A stretch of 64,000 nt of DNA from Phaseolus vulgaris (GCF_000499845.2 NC_023758.2:37156108-37220107), one strand, 5' to 3'; shown: positions 45,601-58,150, counted from the stretch's first letter. Notes: generated by a model not told the origin, from the sequence alone. Numbers and translations are program-made.

Positions 45601-46935
45601 GAAATTAGAAAATTAATACAGATATGAAAATCGATCAGATATAACACTCGGCAAGATAATCAGAACAAGTGAATGGAAGCAAAAGATTAAACAAGGTTTG
45701 GCATTTAACATGACAACAGATATATAGAAACATAAATAAATTTTTAGCACAGAGCATGCTAACCAAATTACAAATTTCTGGGGATAAACAATCATCAATT
45801 TCAAATTTCCTTTCATAATCATAGTAAGAAGGTTTAAGGCGGCAATCTCAAATCTGATATTAACCTTGAGGTTGAAGAGCATGGTAAGAGACAAACTGGA
45901 TCTCAGCAAACAAAACATTACATGCAGGCAGGTAAAAAGTTCGATGAGAGCAATCTTCCACCAAATAGAGAGCAACAACGTAAAAAAAGCAATGGATCGT
46001 AGTTGCTCAACGGATCATGATCTCCCAAACAAAGTGCCACAATCATAGAAAAAGGAACCCGTTTCCATCAGTGCCCCGTGAAGAAAACAAGAGTGGTATG
46101 CATATTTGAGTGCAATTGTGGGTAGTCATTTGCAGCTGAAAAGAATTTTTTATGTTTTAAAAACCATGCATGCCCAATTAGCAACAAAAGAACCCAATGA
46201 TGAATCCAAAAAGACCACATTAAGCCAAGAATCCTGCCAAAAGGTCAACAAAATTAATAAAGCGCAAGCCAAAACAGAAATCTAGCAAAGAAAGTAGGTG
46301 TACTAGACAAATATTCAATAATTTACCCGCTTGACTACTTTTACTCAAAGATCCTGAGACGGGATAGCCAAACGGGCATTTCTACTTTTAAAACTTCCTT
46401 CTCCCAATGAGAAGAAGCAAAACTCCACATTTGGACCTCCATCTTGGTCTTTCCAAAACCCACCCATCCAACACCAACAAAACTTTCCAATACGTCTTAA
46501 ACTGAATCAGGTAATCCAGCAGCAAATATGTCATACGCAACTCCCCATGCATTAAAGTCACAATTCACAAGATACCCAGCAGCAGCAATTATAGATAGCA
46601 TAGAGCACAACATCGAATTTGACCGCAAGTCAAGTATGCATAAGATTTCACTAGACCAAAAGATCAGCATTTAGGAACATAAAGAGTTTGCAAAATGTGC
46701 TGAGTATTGCATATCAAAATACTGGTATCAATGATCCATCCAAACAACAATCCCAGAAGTCCAGAGCATTGTGAAGTGGGAATGAAAAAAGAAAGTTGAA
46801 GCATTAACAGCGACCTCTTCAATTTTAAATCTGTAAAATCACAATTACAACTTCATTAGAACCATAAACACAAAGGGCAGAAAGGAGACAAGAGATCATA
46901 GCATGCTGCATACCTCTTTGAAAGATTAAATTATA
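45601..46935 (-). other. 3' flank and probable 3' UTR of the RZ-1-type gene
   Basis: This stretch is less AT-rich than the DNA to its left and carries no supported frame. A strong donor-like site on the minus strand, AAAGAG|GTATGC (46915-46914), lies about 20 bases after the stop codon. An intron in the 3' UTR is therefore possible; RNA data would be needed to place its acceptor. Confidence 0.4.
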
Positions 46936-47857
46936 TCAACGAAAGCCTCCTGATCCCCGTCGCTCTCGCTCATACGGTCCTGCGCGATCACGGTAATGTC
47001 GATCATTTCCAGAATCTCCATGACTACCACCATCCCTGCTGCGCCCCCCTGAAGAGCGATCTGCATTTCTATCTGGACCATAGTGACCACCACCACTGCC
47101 TCCACCATATCTACTTTCCCTACCACCATACCTTCCACCCCTGGACCCTTCACCAGGGCATTCCCTAGCAAAATGACCAGGTTTTCCACACTTAAAGCAT
47201 TCACCACCATTAGATCCTCGGCCCCCTCCACCTCCATAATCTCGGTTACGATCACGGTCACGACCACGCTCCCTGTAGCGATCACCATCATCTCTAGTTG
47301 ATCCTTGTTGGGGCTGGGCTCTATCAACAGTAATAGTTCGCCCATCTAAATCCATCCCATTCATAGCATCAATAGCCTCTTCCATTGCTTTCTTTTCATC
47401 AAATGTGACAAATCCAAAACCACGAGAACGCCCAGAGAACTTGTCAACAACAACCTGTTTCAAATATATGATGAAAGAGAACATTAACAATTTCCAAAAC
47501 AAAAATAATGCTTAGATTCATAAACATATTACACATTTTTTTATTTTGTTCACTTGATTTGGTTATAAACAAGTTCTTCAGGCGTTTCAATTTTACTCCT
47601 AGAACAAAACAGAGAGAACAAATTGAAAATGTCAGCAAAAAAGTACAGCATAAACCAATTTCTTCACAAACAAACTATGATACCGACAACATTATTCTCA
47701 GCTAGATGAACTACAACTACTATAGTTATAATACGATACTGATCACCTTTGCCTCAACAAGCTTGCCAAACTTTTCAAATGTATCCTTTAATTTTCTATC
47801 AGATGTTGACCATGCAAGGCCACCAATGAAGCAACGATACTCTTCCGAATCAGACAT
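46936..47857 (-). CDS. RZ1A: Glycine-rich RNA-binding protein with RRM and CCHC zinc knuckle (RZ-1 type)
   Basis: Two coding exons, 47857-47747 and 47454-46936, joined across a GT-AG intron give 209 residues. Residues 1-80 form an RRM with RNP2 CFIGGL (9-14) and RNP1 RGFGFVTF (48-55). A short Arg/Asp-rich linker follows. One CCHC zinc knuckle, [14 protein letters not shown], has Cys123, Cys126, His131 and Cys136. The long C-terminal tail is rich in Gly, Arg, Ser and Asp and ends RRGSGGFR. This order defines the plant RZ-1 proteins, nuclear RNA-binding factors that act in pre-mRNA splicing and RNA chaperoning and are often cold-responsive. The start [16 protein letters not shown] is the conserved one. 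A leader intron of 867 bases lies just before the ATG. The symbol is chosen for best resemblance to RZ-1a; RZ-1b or -1c are less likely because of the short tail. Confidence 0.93.
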
Positions 47858-47863
47858 TTTAAA

Positions 47864-48730
47864 CTGCATAAATGCAGGAAGACAAGCATTAGTACATAAT
47901 GTTAGAATTAACTATGCAAGATAAGCCATCCCACCATCTTAACAAATAAGTGGAAGTACCTCTTCCTATTAACATAGCCAAATTAACTTCCAAGAATTTA
48001 AGGAATCGGGTTTATTTATGAACCAAAAGACAGCATAATACTATGATTAAAGATGTTACCCAACTTCCTGACAATTAACACCTACACTTCCAACAGAATA
48101 AAATTTAAGGGAAAAAAAGTGAGTGTATTTCCTGGAAGCTAAAAAATGAAATAATTAGCCTCTAAAGCAATATTGTGTATGCTTGTATCAATGCTATAGG
48201 GTTAAGAAATGCTCCAAAAAAAACACCATAACCTCATTTTAAGGGTAGGGCTCAGTCACGTACGAATCCGATTTAAAAATTAAGGGTGAAAAAAATTCGG
48301 GTAAGAATTTTTCATACATGTTTTATGTAGAGTGTAGCAAAAAGAAAGGACACAACTTCGGCAAGAAAAACCTACCTAGGACTAAAAGCACAAAATATTA
48401 GGCAAGACACAACTATGATTATACAAGAATTAAAATTTTCAGTCAAATTAATAAAACTCAACCTATATACTCCCTTATATACAAGCAGAAACCTTTACTA
48501 AAATTGTAAATTTTAGGGACCTCAGGAAAGCCAAACAACCCCGTGACTTCCAAACACGAAATTTACTAAACTAATGACCATATCCAGCTTCTAATCGATG
48601 TTGCTAAACGAATTATGACAATTAGAAAACCACTTTGAATCAGAAACAGACGAATTTGAATTGAGTGAGTGAAATTGGAAGAAAATCAGGGTTCAGTAGA
48701 AATCAGGGAAATAAAAAGGGAGAAAAATAC
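47864..48730 (-). other. 5' UTR intron of the RZ-1-type gene
   Basis: Minus strand: donor ATCG|GTATTT at 48730 and acceptor ATGCAG|TTTAAA at 47864, six bases before the ATG. The upstream leader (about 48805-48731) is GC-richer than the intron. The structure is inferred from splice motifs and the TATA box; no transcript data were available. Confidence 0.65.
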
Positions 48731-48832
48731 CGATGATTTGGAGGAGTAGTTCCGGGGAAACACGCGGAAGGAAAACCTAACCGAGCCGAAGCGGAAAATA
48801 AAGATGAAAGTTTGCCGAAACACGGGTACAGC

Positions 48833-48840
48833 ATATATAC
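48833..48840 (-). promoter_or_regulatory. TATA box of the RZ-1-type gene
   Basis: Minus-strand GTATATATGC. It sits about 100 bases upstream of the inferred leader-intron donor, which puts the transcription start near 48805. Confidence 0.6.
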
Positions 48841-48849
48841 AACACTAAC

Positions 48850-50485
48850 ACCTCGTCACTAGGTTACTCTCAAAATATGACGTGTTTTTTATTTTTTATT
48901 TTTTCATACAGGTTACTAGTTTTATTTATTTTATAGGCCTAAAAATACTTTTACTTCTTGAAAATCTACGAGTTTCTATTTTACTCTCTAATTTTTTTCA
49001 TTTCTGTAAAATTTGAACTTTTTTTAATTGTAACATTTTGATTTTAATTTTTATAAAATATTTTTCTTTAATTTTCATCTTTCAAGATTTTAAATTATTA
49101 TTTTTATTCTTTTATATTTATTTTAAGATAAATAAATAATCCTTGTTTAAGATATTTTTAAGATTTTTTTTTATGTGTGGCATAGTAACATTGTCACAAC
49201 TATTATGTGACCATTATAATGGTTACTTGATATTTTATTTAACAAACAAATAGTTAAATAGTTCATATAAATATTAAGCGTTATACTCGAGCATACGAAT
49301 CATCTCATAAAGCATTCATATGTACATTAAAATCGAGATACGATAAAACTTCATTTTTTTGTTTCTCTTTTCGAGTATTCAACTCTTCTTTACCTATACT
49401 CTTTCGGGTAGAAGCCTTCCTCTTCTACTCGGGTGAGTTGTGATAGAGAGAGTATTAACCACCATCATTGGAAGAACTTTAACAACATCAACACAGTCAA
49501 AAGGCGAAGCAAAATCTAAAGCCTCCACACAATCGCCTTTTATAGGAAAATAGTCAATATGAATATTGAAAATGTCTTATGTCATCTTCGTTTAGTGGAC
49601 CATCATCTAATGACACAGGTCTAGATGAAGCATGCAATAAATTGTGTATGATGGTTTGTGTCTATCTTATGAAACTTCAACATCTTATCATTACTATTGT
49701 TAGATTACTATTTTGTTTAGTTAGTTAAACTGTCTATTTTTATGTTATGTAGTTAGTTACAATTGTAGCTCATATATATAGTCAAACTTATCAAGCATAA
49801 CAAGAAAGTTTAAGAGTAAAATCATACATGCTTGTATAACTCATGTTGATCATCCGTATAATTTGTTTTTTCTAGTTTGAGTGTGTGTTATCTGTAAGCT
49901 CTTTATAATCAATGTATTATGTTCTTGTATGTGTTCATCAAGAATATGTTTATAGATATATCATTTCTTCTCATTGCATTGTATCTTTAGATATTTCTTT
50001 ATGCATTTTTATTCAAAATTTACTAGTTTGTCTAATGATCTTATGCATTATTATGTGAATTTATTGATTGGATACACAATAACTCTCTAAAGATAAATCC
50101 TCTTTGATGGTGAAAACTTTATTCTCAAGAAGATGGCTCCCACCAAAAGAGAAGAAGAAAAATGACTCTTGAATGCACTCAAGCGTATTTTTCAAGCAAA
50201 AATACTGAAAGGGAGGAGAGGTCATTGGTTCCTTTAGTTCCTAAACATCACATCCTTGGATGGTGTGTTGGGGGAAACAACATATCCTTTTTCTATGTTT
50301 TTAAGATTTGTGAAAACCTTCTTTAAATAAAAAGTTTTAGCAATACATTTATCTAAAGGATTATTGATAATTACAAGCATTAATGACATATTCTACTATA
50401 ATTGTCCATAAATATAATTGATTTTTTATTGGTGAAATAAAATCTTTATGTTTAAACACGTCTTAAGAGAAATCTTAGTTGTTCA
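48850..50485. other. Upstream flank of the RZ-1 gene; possible LTR debris
   Basis: No gene. From about 49699 ('tgttagattactattttgtttagttag ... agctcatatatatagtc') the sequence resembles the start and TATA region of a Copia LTR, but no end, target duplication or internal domain was found. Confidence 0.3.
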
Positions 50486-50986
50486 TATTTTTTTTATCAA
50501 CAAAGAATAAATAAAATAAAATGAGACACTTTAGGGGTGTCCCAACCCTTATACTTAAAGTGGCAAAAGGCAACCTGCACAACACCTGACCAATCAGGCT
50601 CTACATACCTTCAAACTAACCACACCAAAAAACAACCCTTGCTACCCTGTCCGGGTTCATACAATGAGTCTTTATAGTCTAAACAATACACACAAAACAA
50701 ACCCTACTACAACCAAAGAAACTACACGCACTGTTACAAATTACAATACAAATACTAATCCAAATCAAAATCCCTCACCCACAACACCATGCCAAGGAGA
50801 ACCCACTCTTCTTCAAAACCAAAAGGACCGTTACCTGTCTACCTGCATACCCGTTATTCGTAGAGCCTGTTCAAAACCACCACAAGAGATAAAACAAAGA
50901 TCGAAACTTACCTTCAAAATGCCAGAAAAAAACTCAGAACCTGCAACCAACACCAAATCCTTTTGTTGGGCAAAGACCAATGTTAG

Positions 50987-51265
50987 TGTTAATATATTTT
51001 CTATTTTAAACTATTGGGCTTTGTTTGTTTGGCCCAACTTTCCTTTTCTGTTTCAGCTAGGTCTTAATCTTTTTCTTATATATACATCATGTATTTTACT
51101 CTCTAATATACAACAAGTGAATAAAAGTTTCTTTTATATTTATTTTTTCTCTACAATTAGGGTTTATCAAAACCTCTCTTTCTTCATTACGATTACGTGC
51201 GATTACGTACGCTACATTAAAGCATCACATCAGACAAGGAATATTCATCTTCATTTACTGTAATA
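50987..51265 (+). repeat. 5' LTR of the Copia element
   Basis: 279 bp, TGTTAATATA...TACTGTAATA. Aligned by eye with the 3' LTR it shows two substitutions and two indels (1 and 3 bases). Confidence 0.95.
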
Positions 51266-51277
51266 TGGTATCAGAGC
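51266..51277 (+). other. Primer-binding site (initiator Met-tRNA)
   Basis: TGGTATCAGAGC immediately follows the 5' LTR, complementary to the 3' end of plant initiator methionine tRNA. This is the usual primer for Copia elements. Confidence 0.95.
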
Positions 51278-51398
51278 TCTTCGAATGAAGAGTTCTGCTG
51301 CGCTTCTCTCTGATTTTTATTTCCCTTTTTGCTGTTCTTGGTTATTTTTGTTCTCTTCTCTTTCAAAATCTTGATTGGTTTTAAAAATATTTTAGGCA

Positions 51399-51668
51399 AT
51401 GTTTAATGAAAACCCTAGTCTTCATAGTCCTAATAGTAGTCACACTATTACATGCAAATTTTGTGGTAAATATGGTCATACTGAGGTTGTTTGTTTTCAC
51501 AAAGTGGGTTTTCCTTCTGGTAATGTTAAAACCTCAAAGTTTTCTTTTACTAGAAAAGTTTGCACTTTTTGTAATCGTCTTGGCCACACTGTCGACAGCT
51601 GTTATAAAAGCATGGGTTCCCTCCTGGCTACAAATTCACCAATTGGACATCTCAAGCCAATAATATGA
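51399..51668 (+). pseudogene. Copia gag remnant with two zinc knuckles
   Basis: An 89-codon frame with CKFCGKYGHTEVVC and CTFCNRLGHTVDSC, two CCHC nucleic-acid-binding knuckles of nucleocapsid type. The capsid-like UBN2 domain of roughly 200-250 residues that normally precedes them is absent: only about 130 bases separate the primer site from this ATG. The frame overlaps the start of the protease-integrase frame by 4 bases. Confidence 0.85.
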
Positions 51669-53251
51669 TTACTACTAACACTTTTTCTGAGCTTTTTCCT
51701 AAAGAACAGGATGTAAAGGGGATTCAACTTACATCACAACAGTGTCAATTCCTTACCAACATTTTGCGTCAGCAAAACCTTGAGGATCCTGCCCCTCACA
51801 CTCAAATTAATCAAGTCGACACCATCTCTACGGATGAAATCCCCAATACTGAGCATTCTTCAACAGGTAAGTTTCTCTCTTCACTATCTTCTATAAAAGA
51901 ATCTTGGATTATTGATTCTGGTGCCACTGATCATGTTTGTCACAATTTGAACGTTTTTACTACTTATACTAAAATTAAACCTGTCTTAATTAGTCTTCCA
52001 AATGGCCAAACCGTTTATGCCACATATTCTGGTTTAGTACGTTTTTCTAATAAGTTTTATTTGTCTGATGTGTTATACATGCCTCATTTTCAATTAAACT
52101 TAATATCTGTTTCCAAACTCACACACCAACTTAAATGCACTTTAACTTTCACTTTAACCCACTGCATTATACAAGACAATCTCACCCAAGAGAGGATTGG
52201 TACAGTTAAAGCCACCACTGGCTTGTACCTTGTCACTACCTTGCCTGCTTTTAGTCGTTCTAAACCGCATTATTTTGCTCCTTTTATTAATTGTAATATC
52301 ACAGACAAAACACTATGGCATTATAGACTAGGACACCCTTCACATGAAAGATTACATGTCTTAAGCAAACAATACTCTTTTATTACTGTTGATACTCATC
52401 ATGTATGTGACACTTGTAGTCGTGCAAAACAGAGAAAACTTCCTTTCACTTTAAGTAATACTGTTACCTCTGCTATTTTTGATCTTGTACACTTTGATAT
52501 TTGGGGACCATGTTCCATAATTTCTATGCAAGGTTTTCGTTATTTCTTGACTATTGTTGATGATTACTCGCGTTATACTTGGGTTATTCTGCTGCATAAC
52601 AAATCTGAAGTGCGTCAGCACATCATTAACTTCACTGTTTTCGTTCAAAATCATTTCAAAACTAATATCAAAACGATTCGTACTGACAATGGTGTTGAGT
52701 TTGCTATGTCAAATTTGTATGCTTCAAAGGGAATTATACATCAAAAATTTTGTGTTGAAACACCACAACAAAATGGCATTGTAGAACGTAAACATCAACA
52801 CATACTAAATGTAACCCGAGCTTTACTTTTTCAAGCAAATCTTCCTCCTATTTTTTGGGAATTTGCTGTAAATCATGTTTTTTTCTTAATAAATGCTATT
52901 CCTACTCCATTACTTAATAACATCACTCCTCATGAAAAGTTGTTTGGAAAAACATATGACATTTCCTTTCTAAAAGTGTTTGGTTGTCTCTGTTATGCTA
53001 GTACCATTACTGCACATAGGAAAAAATTAGATGATAGATCTATCAAAGGTATTTTTCTTGACTTCCCGCAAAATACAAAAGGTTATATTATCTTAAATTT
53101 AAAGTTTCATAGCATAAAGATATCAAGACATGTAATCTTTCATGAAAACCATTTTCCATATAAATTGGACAGTGGCTTGCCTAAGGACCCTAACATTTTA
53201 TCTCTCCCTATTTCTAATGCATATAATTCTGCTTTTGATTTTTTTTTCTGA
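51665..53251 (+). pseudogene. Copia pol part 1: protease and integrase
   Basis: A 528-codon frame. 'WIIDSGATDHVC' (near residue 80) carries the aspartic protease DSGA site. 'LWHYRLGHPSHERL' begins the integrase zinc-binding region, with 'CDTCSRAKQ'. The integrase core has 'HFDIWGPCS' (first Asp), 'RTDNGVEFA' (second Asp) and 'ETPQQNGIVERKHQ' (Glu). The usual C-terminal block 'FLKVFGCLCYAS' and 'KGIFLDF' is present. This half looks intact up to a shift near 53250 in a Pro/Ser-rich linker. Confidence 0.93.
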
Positions 53252-53525
53252 TACTGCACCTCCTGTCTAGCCATGTGCCTCTACTCCTGCACCCAATATT
53301 GTCCTTCCACCAACCTCATTATCCTATGATCTTCCAACAAATAGTGCCTCTGCTCCTGCATCCAACATTGCACCTCCATTAGAATTATCACCGCCTGCAT
53401 CTCCAGGAAGCATCTCACCTCAATTTCCAAGAAGATCAGCTCGTCCTCACCGACAACCTGCCTATCTTGCAGATTTCCACACTGCAACCAACACTGTAAG
53501 TAATAGATATCCTATTCATAATTAC

Positions 53526-55038
53526 TTGTCTTACAATTCCTTATCTTCCAATTTTAGAAATGTTATTTCCTCTATCAATTCTCATCCTGAACCTCGGACA
53601 TATAACGAAGCCTCCAAACATGCTTCTTGGCAATCTGCCATGCAAGATGAGCTTCAAGCTCTTGCTGCTAACAATACTTGGCAACTTACCCCTCTCCCTC
53701 CAGGAAAGAAAACTATTGGTTGTAAATGGGTATATAAAATCAAATACCATTATGATGGCATTGTTGAGCGCCACAAAGCTAGAGTTGTTGCCAAAGGGTT
53801 CACCCAACTTGAAGGACTTGATTTCTTACACACTTTTGCACCTGTTGCTAAACTCACTACCGTCCGCCTTCTCCTTGCTATTGCCACTACCAAAAATTGG
53901 ATTTTAAAACAACTTGATGTTAATAATGCATTTCTTCATGGTGATCTCCATGAAGAGGTATACATGACTCCTCCACCTGGCCTCTCTCTTCCTTCTCCCC
54001 AACATGTTTGCAAGCTTCAACGGTCTTTGTATGGCCTTCGTCAAGCTAGTCGCCAATGGTACGCCAAACTTTCTACTTTTCTTTTATCAAATAATTATTC
54101 TATTTTTGTTGCTGATCACTCTCTTTTTCTTAAATATAATAATGATAAACTCACTGTTATTCTTGTTTATGTTGATGACTTGGTCTTAACTGGTGATGAC
54201 ATGGAGGAAATCAATACAATTACTGCATCCCTTCACCATCACTTCAAGATAAAAAAATTTAGGTAATCTCACTTACTTTTTGGGACTGGAAATTGCTCGC
54301 AACAGTATTGGTCTTCATTTAAGTCAACGCAAGTATACTCTTGATCTCCTTCAAGAAACTGGCATGCTTGACTCTGCACCTGTGGCCACTCCTATGACTC
54401 ACACTTCTCGTCTCTCTCCCGACCAAGGCTCACCTCTCGATGCTGATGCCACTTCCCAATACAGAAGACTCCTTGGACGTCTAATTTACTTAACCAACAC
54501 TAGTTCACAACCCACTTCACCTCAAGGGCACCCCTGGTGAAGGACTATATTTTTCTCACACTAGTTCACTTCACCTCTGTGGTTTTAGTGACTATGACTG
54601 GGCAACATGTCCTACCACATGGATATTCCATCTACTTAGGAGACTCCCTAATATCATGGAAATCAAAGAAGCAGCCAACTATCTCCCGCAACTCCTCTGA
54701 AGCCGAGTATAGAGCCCTTGCCACCACCACCTGTGAGTTACAATGGTTGTCTTACCTCCTTCAGGATTTACATCTTCCTCTCCCAGCCTGCAACCCTGTA
54801 CTGTGACAACAAATTTGCCCTTCAAATAACTTCCAATCAAGTTTTTCATGAACGAACCAAGCACATCGAAATTGATTGTTACCTAGTTCGTGAAAAAGTT
54901 AACTCTGGTCTCCTCAAACTACTGCCCATTACTTCTGCAATGCAAGTTGCTGACATATTCACCAAGCCCCTTGCTTCCGCACAATTCTCTACTCTCAAAT
55001 CCAAGCTGGGCCTGACAAATATCTACTTCCCAGCTTGA
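53526..55038 (+). pseudogene. Copia pol part 2: reverse transcriptase and RNase H, broken
   Basis: 53526-54266 has 'WVYKIKYHYDGIVERHKARVVAKGFTQ', 'QLDVNNAFLHGDL', 'SLYGLRQASRQWYAKL' and the catalytic 'YVDDLVLTGDD'. After a shift at about 54265, 'LSQRKYTLDLLQETGM' and 'YRRLLGRLIYLT' follow (54300-54500). RNase H is represented by '[25 protein letters not shown]', then in another frame '[26 protein letters not shown]' and 'DIFTKPL'. The stretch between 'RLIYLT' and '[10 protein letters not shown]' lacks most of the expected residues, consistent with an internal deletion. Confidence 0.93.
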
Positions 55039-55042
55039 GGGG
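55035..55042 (+). other. Polypurine tract
   Basis: TTGAGGGG directly before the 3' LTR; primes plus-strand synthesis in the retroelement cycle. Confidence 0.85.
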
Positions 55043-55317
55043 TGTTAATATATTTTCTATTTTAAACTATTGGGCTTTGTTTGTTTGACCCAACTTTCCT
55101 TTTCTGTTTCAGCTAGGTCTTAATCTTTTCTTATATATACATCATGTATTTTACTCTCTAATATACAAGTGAATAAAAGTTTCTTTTATATTTATTTTTT
55201 CTCTACAACTAGGGTTTATCAAAACCTCTCTTTCTTCATTACGATTACGTGCGATTACGTACGCTACATTAAAGCATCACATCAGACAAGGAATATTCAT
55301 CTTCATTTACTGTAATA
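55043..55317 (+). repeat. 3' LTR of the Copia element
   Basis: 275 bp, same ends as the 5' LTR, followed by the target duplication GTTAG. Confidence 0.95.
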
Positions 55318-57289
55318 GTTAGTAGTACCCAATCCAAAAACACAATATTACGCATATGCTTACCTATCGACCCACGAAATATTCCCCCCACTGGCATTGC
55401 CCCACAACGTCCGATTTAAAGACTCATTACCCTATCTGACCAGTAGCCATATACAAAATCCTAACAAAAGCCTAACAAGAACTTCCACCCAAAAGAAACA
55501 AAGTAAACCAACAATAAACTTCAATCCTTCAAAATCCCGTAACCAACTGAATAACATGCAACACATACCAAACTCCAATGTTGCCCATAGACCAACAATA
55601 GTAGCATCCAACTCGAAAAATAGGGAAAAACAATAAAAAAACATAAGGAAGACCATACCTGTCGAATCTTCAAGCACTTACACCCACATAGGCCCCCAAC
55701 ACCACCCTTATTTTTTAATTGACTTCAAACAAACCAAAGAGTCCAAACACCATTGGGTATAAGTAAACGAAACATTGTTTAATCGACTGGTGAGCCAAGA
55801 CCACACCTTAAGTTGGGCCAAGGTGAAAATCTCCGAACAATCCACTCTTCCATTCTTAAAGATGATGAGGTTCCTCTGTTTCCAAATTTCCCCAATCACA
55901 ACAATCCACATACACCTCCAATAATTGTTAATCTTCTGAGAACACCAACCCAGGTTAAACTGATTGAAATGGGAACAAGCATCCCAATGGTATACAAAGG
56001 TCTCCCCAACCCACTTACTATATAAACTCCATGCCTTCCAAGCAACCTTTCATTTAAAGAAAACATGACTCCCAGATTCCTCCTCTTCCCCGCACAAGAC
56101 ACACATATTGCTTTCCATAACAATTCATCTTTTCACCAAGTTCACATGTGGTGGTAACCTATCACCCAAGACCCTCCAAGCAGTAGTCATTGACGAGGGT
56201 AATGCCTTAAGGTTCTAGAATACCTCATAAATAGAATCATATGTACCCTCATCAGTCAACCTTAACCTACTATACGCCGAACTAACAGAATAACCTGAAC
56301 TTTTACCCAACTTCCAAACCCATTTATCCATAACCCCTAAGGACAAAGCCTTGTCCTTCAATAGATACAATAAACAGGCTTCCTCATCCACTTCCCACAC
56401 AAAAAGAGAACAACTCCACTCCGCCTTCCAAGACCACTTGTTGTCCCAACCCCCCACTTATGACACAACAACACCTTTTTTCCTTAGTAATCGAATATAG
56501 CCTTGGGAATCTTACTTTTAAAGCCTCGCTTCCAACCCAAATATCTTCCCAAAGCCTAATTCAATTCCCATCACCTAGCCTCCAATCAATGTTATCCTCA
56601 AAGTTACTCCCCCATTCCTCCGACGCCCAGACTTTCTTCAAGTCCTTCCACCAAATCGACTCCTTAGAATTACTCTCAGCCCCTCTCAAAACTCTCAAGT
56701 CGTCGTATTTAGACTTGATGATCTCTTTCCACATCCCACCCTCTGCTGACTGAAGACGCCAAATCCATTTTCCTAGAAGTGCATCATTAAAGCGCCTTAT
56801 ATCTTTTATATCCAAGCCACCTTTCTCTTTAGAATTGCACACCTTCTCCCATGTCACCCATGCAACCTTCTTGCCATCCTTCCCCCAATCCTATAGGAAA
56901 TTCCTCTGTATTTTCTTAATAGTAAGAACCACAAACAATGACATCTTGAAAAAAGACATATAAAACAAGGGAATGAATGATATAACTGACCTCAACATAC
57001 AAACACTTCCAGCCATGGACAAAAATTTCCCTTTCCATCTATCAAGTCTTTGTTGAATCTTAGCTACCACATTATCCCAAAAGTACACTCTCTGATGATT
57101 GCCACTCACCTTCATACCCAAATACTTGAAAGGAACATTCATCATATTGCAGTTTAACATAGGCGAATAAATCTACAATTAAGATTGACTTATACCCACC
57201 CCACCAATCTTGCTCTTAAAAAAGTTGACCTTGAATCTAGAAGCCAATTCAAAACAACATAATATAGATTTAATCACCAATACACGTAC

Positions 57290-58150
57290 AAATCCACATA
57301 CTAGTAAAACTAAACCATAAAAGATAAATTTATCTTAAAATAAGAGAAAATAAAAATATCTATTTGTTTAAACATTATTTATTTGATCTCCAAGTTTGAG
57401 ATATTGTATACCTCAAATGATAAAACATAATTTGAATATTTTAAATATATCAAAACATTTCTAGATAAGAATACAATTGTCTATACCTATTCAACGGAAT
57501 GAATCATTTATATAAAAAAACTGGTTAACAACAATAGTATTTATTGTTTACCTTTATTTATGAAGATTAAAAAATAAACATGTATATTTTCACTAATAAA
57601 ATCACATTTTTTCTTATGTACATTTTATCTCATATTATTATCGTATTGTGATGGTCATATCCAAAAATTTCTTAATTTAGTACTTAAAATAGTATAAAAT
57701 TAAAAGAATACTATTTAGTTTAGATTTTCAAATATTATGTGAAACAAATCCAATATAAAACTTTAAAAATTATGTAGAAAAAATCCAATAGAAAACTTCA
57801 AATATTTTTTTTTTTTTTCACCAAGATAGCCAGGTAACAAAAATCAAATTCACAAACTTAACTAGAAACGTAATCAAATACAAAACTTACATCATATGTC
57901 CATGGACTCCACCCTAAGTACACATATGTTAATACACAATATTAATTTTAGCAGACATTAGCCTGTGGACATTCCCATTGATATATTTCGCATCAGATTA
58001 TAACAATCACAAATCTTAACTTCTAAAACCTAAATTATAAACATATAATTTTTTTTACAAAAATAAAAAATAAATATGTATAATTTAAGAGGATGAAAAA
58101 AATAATTTTTCTTAATATAATATACTGAAATAAGAAAAAAAAGAGTGTAA
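57290..58150. other. AT-rich DNA upstream of TRM11
   Basis: No gene seen. The TRM11 promoter must lie in its last few hundred bases; no single convincing TATA box stands out, although AT-rich tracts are common. Confidence 0.4.

Larger units (their letters stand above)
50987..55317 (+). mobile_element. Ty1-copia element, 4,331 bp, young but defective
   Basis: Bounded by LTRs of 279 and 275 bp and by the 5-bp target duplication GTTAG (50982-50986 and 55318-55322). A primer-binding site TGGTATCAGAGC follows the 5' LTR and a purine tract TTGAGGGG precedes the 3' LTR. Protease, integrase, reverse transcriptase and RNase H occur in the Copia order (integrase before reverse transcriptase). Gag lacks its capsid part, and pol is broken by shifts near 53250 and 54265 and by a deletion near 54490-54600. 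Inserted into the 3' UTR of LINE F. Confidence 0.96.
50488..57285 (-). mobile_element. LINE F: 5'-truncated L1-type LINE containing a Copia element
   Basis: The minus-strand LINE begins inside reverse transcriptase (about 57285). It continues with 'FKYLGMKVSGNHQRVYFWDNVV' (57130-57065) and 'GKWIWRLQSAEGGMWKEIIKSKY' (near 56770-56700). A Cys-rich C-terminal region (near 56120-55900) and 'IWKQRNLIIFKNG' (near 55890-55850) follow. Its 3' UTR runs to 55323, is interrupted by the Copia element, and resumes from 50986 to the tail 'aagggttgggacacccctaaagtg ... ttgataaaaaaa' at about 50488. Frames are broken in several places. Confidence 0.85.

Noticed and set aside
45613..45978. 121-codon open frame on the minus strand
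   Set aside because: It has no recognisable similarity and lies in the 3' flank of the RZ-1 gene; its hydrophobic composition follows from T-rich DNA.
46926..47345. 139-codon Val/Met-rich open frame on the minus strand
   Set aside because: It is a shadow frame of the glycine/arginine-rich exon of the RZ-1 gene.
50664..51263. 199-codon open frame
   Set aside because: It crosses from the LINE 3' UTR into the Copia 5' LTR, so it is an accidental frame over a transposon junction.
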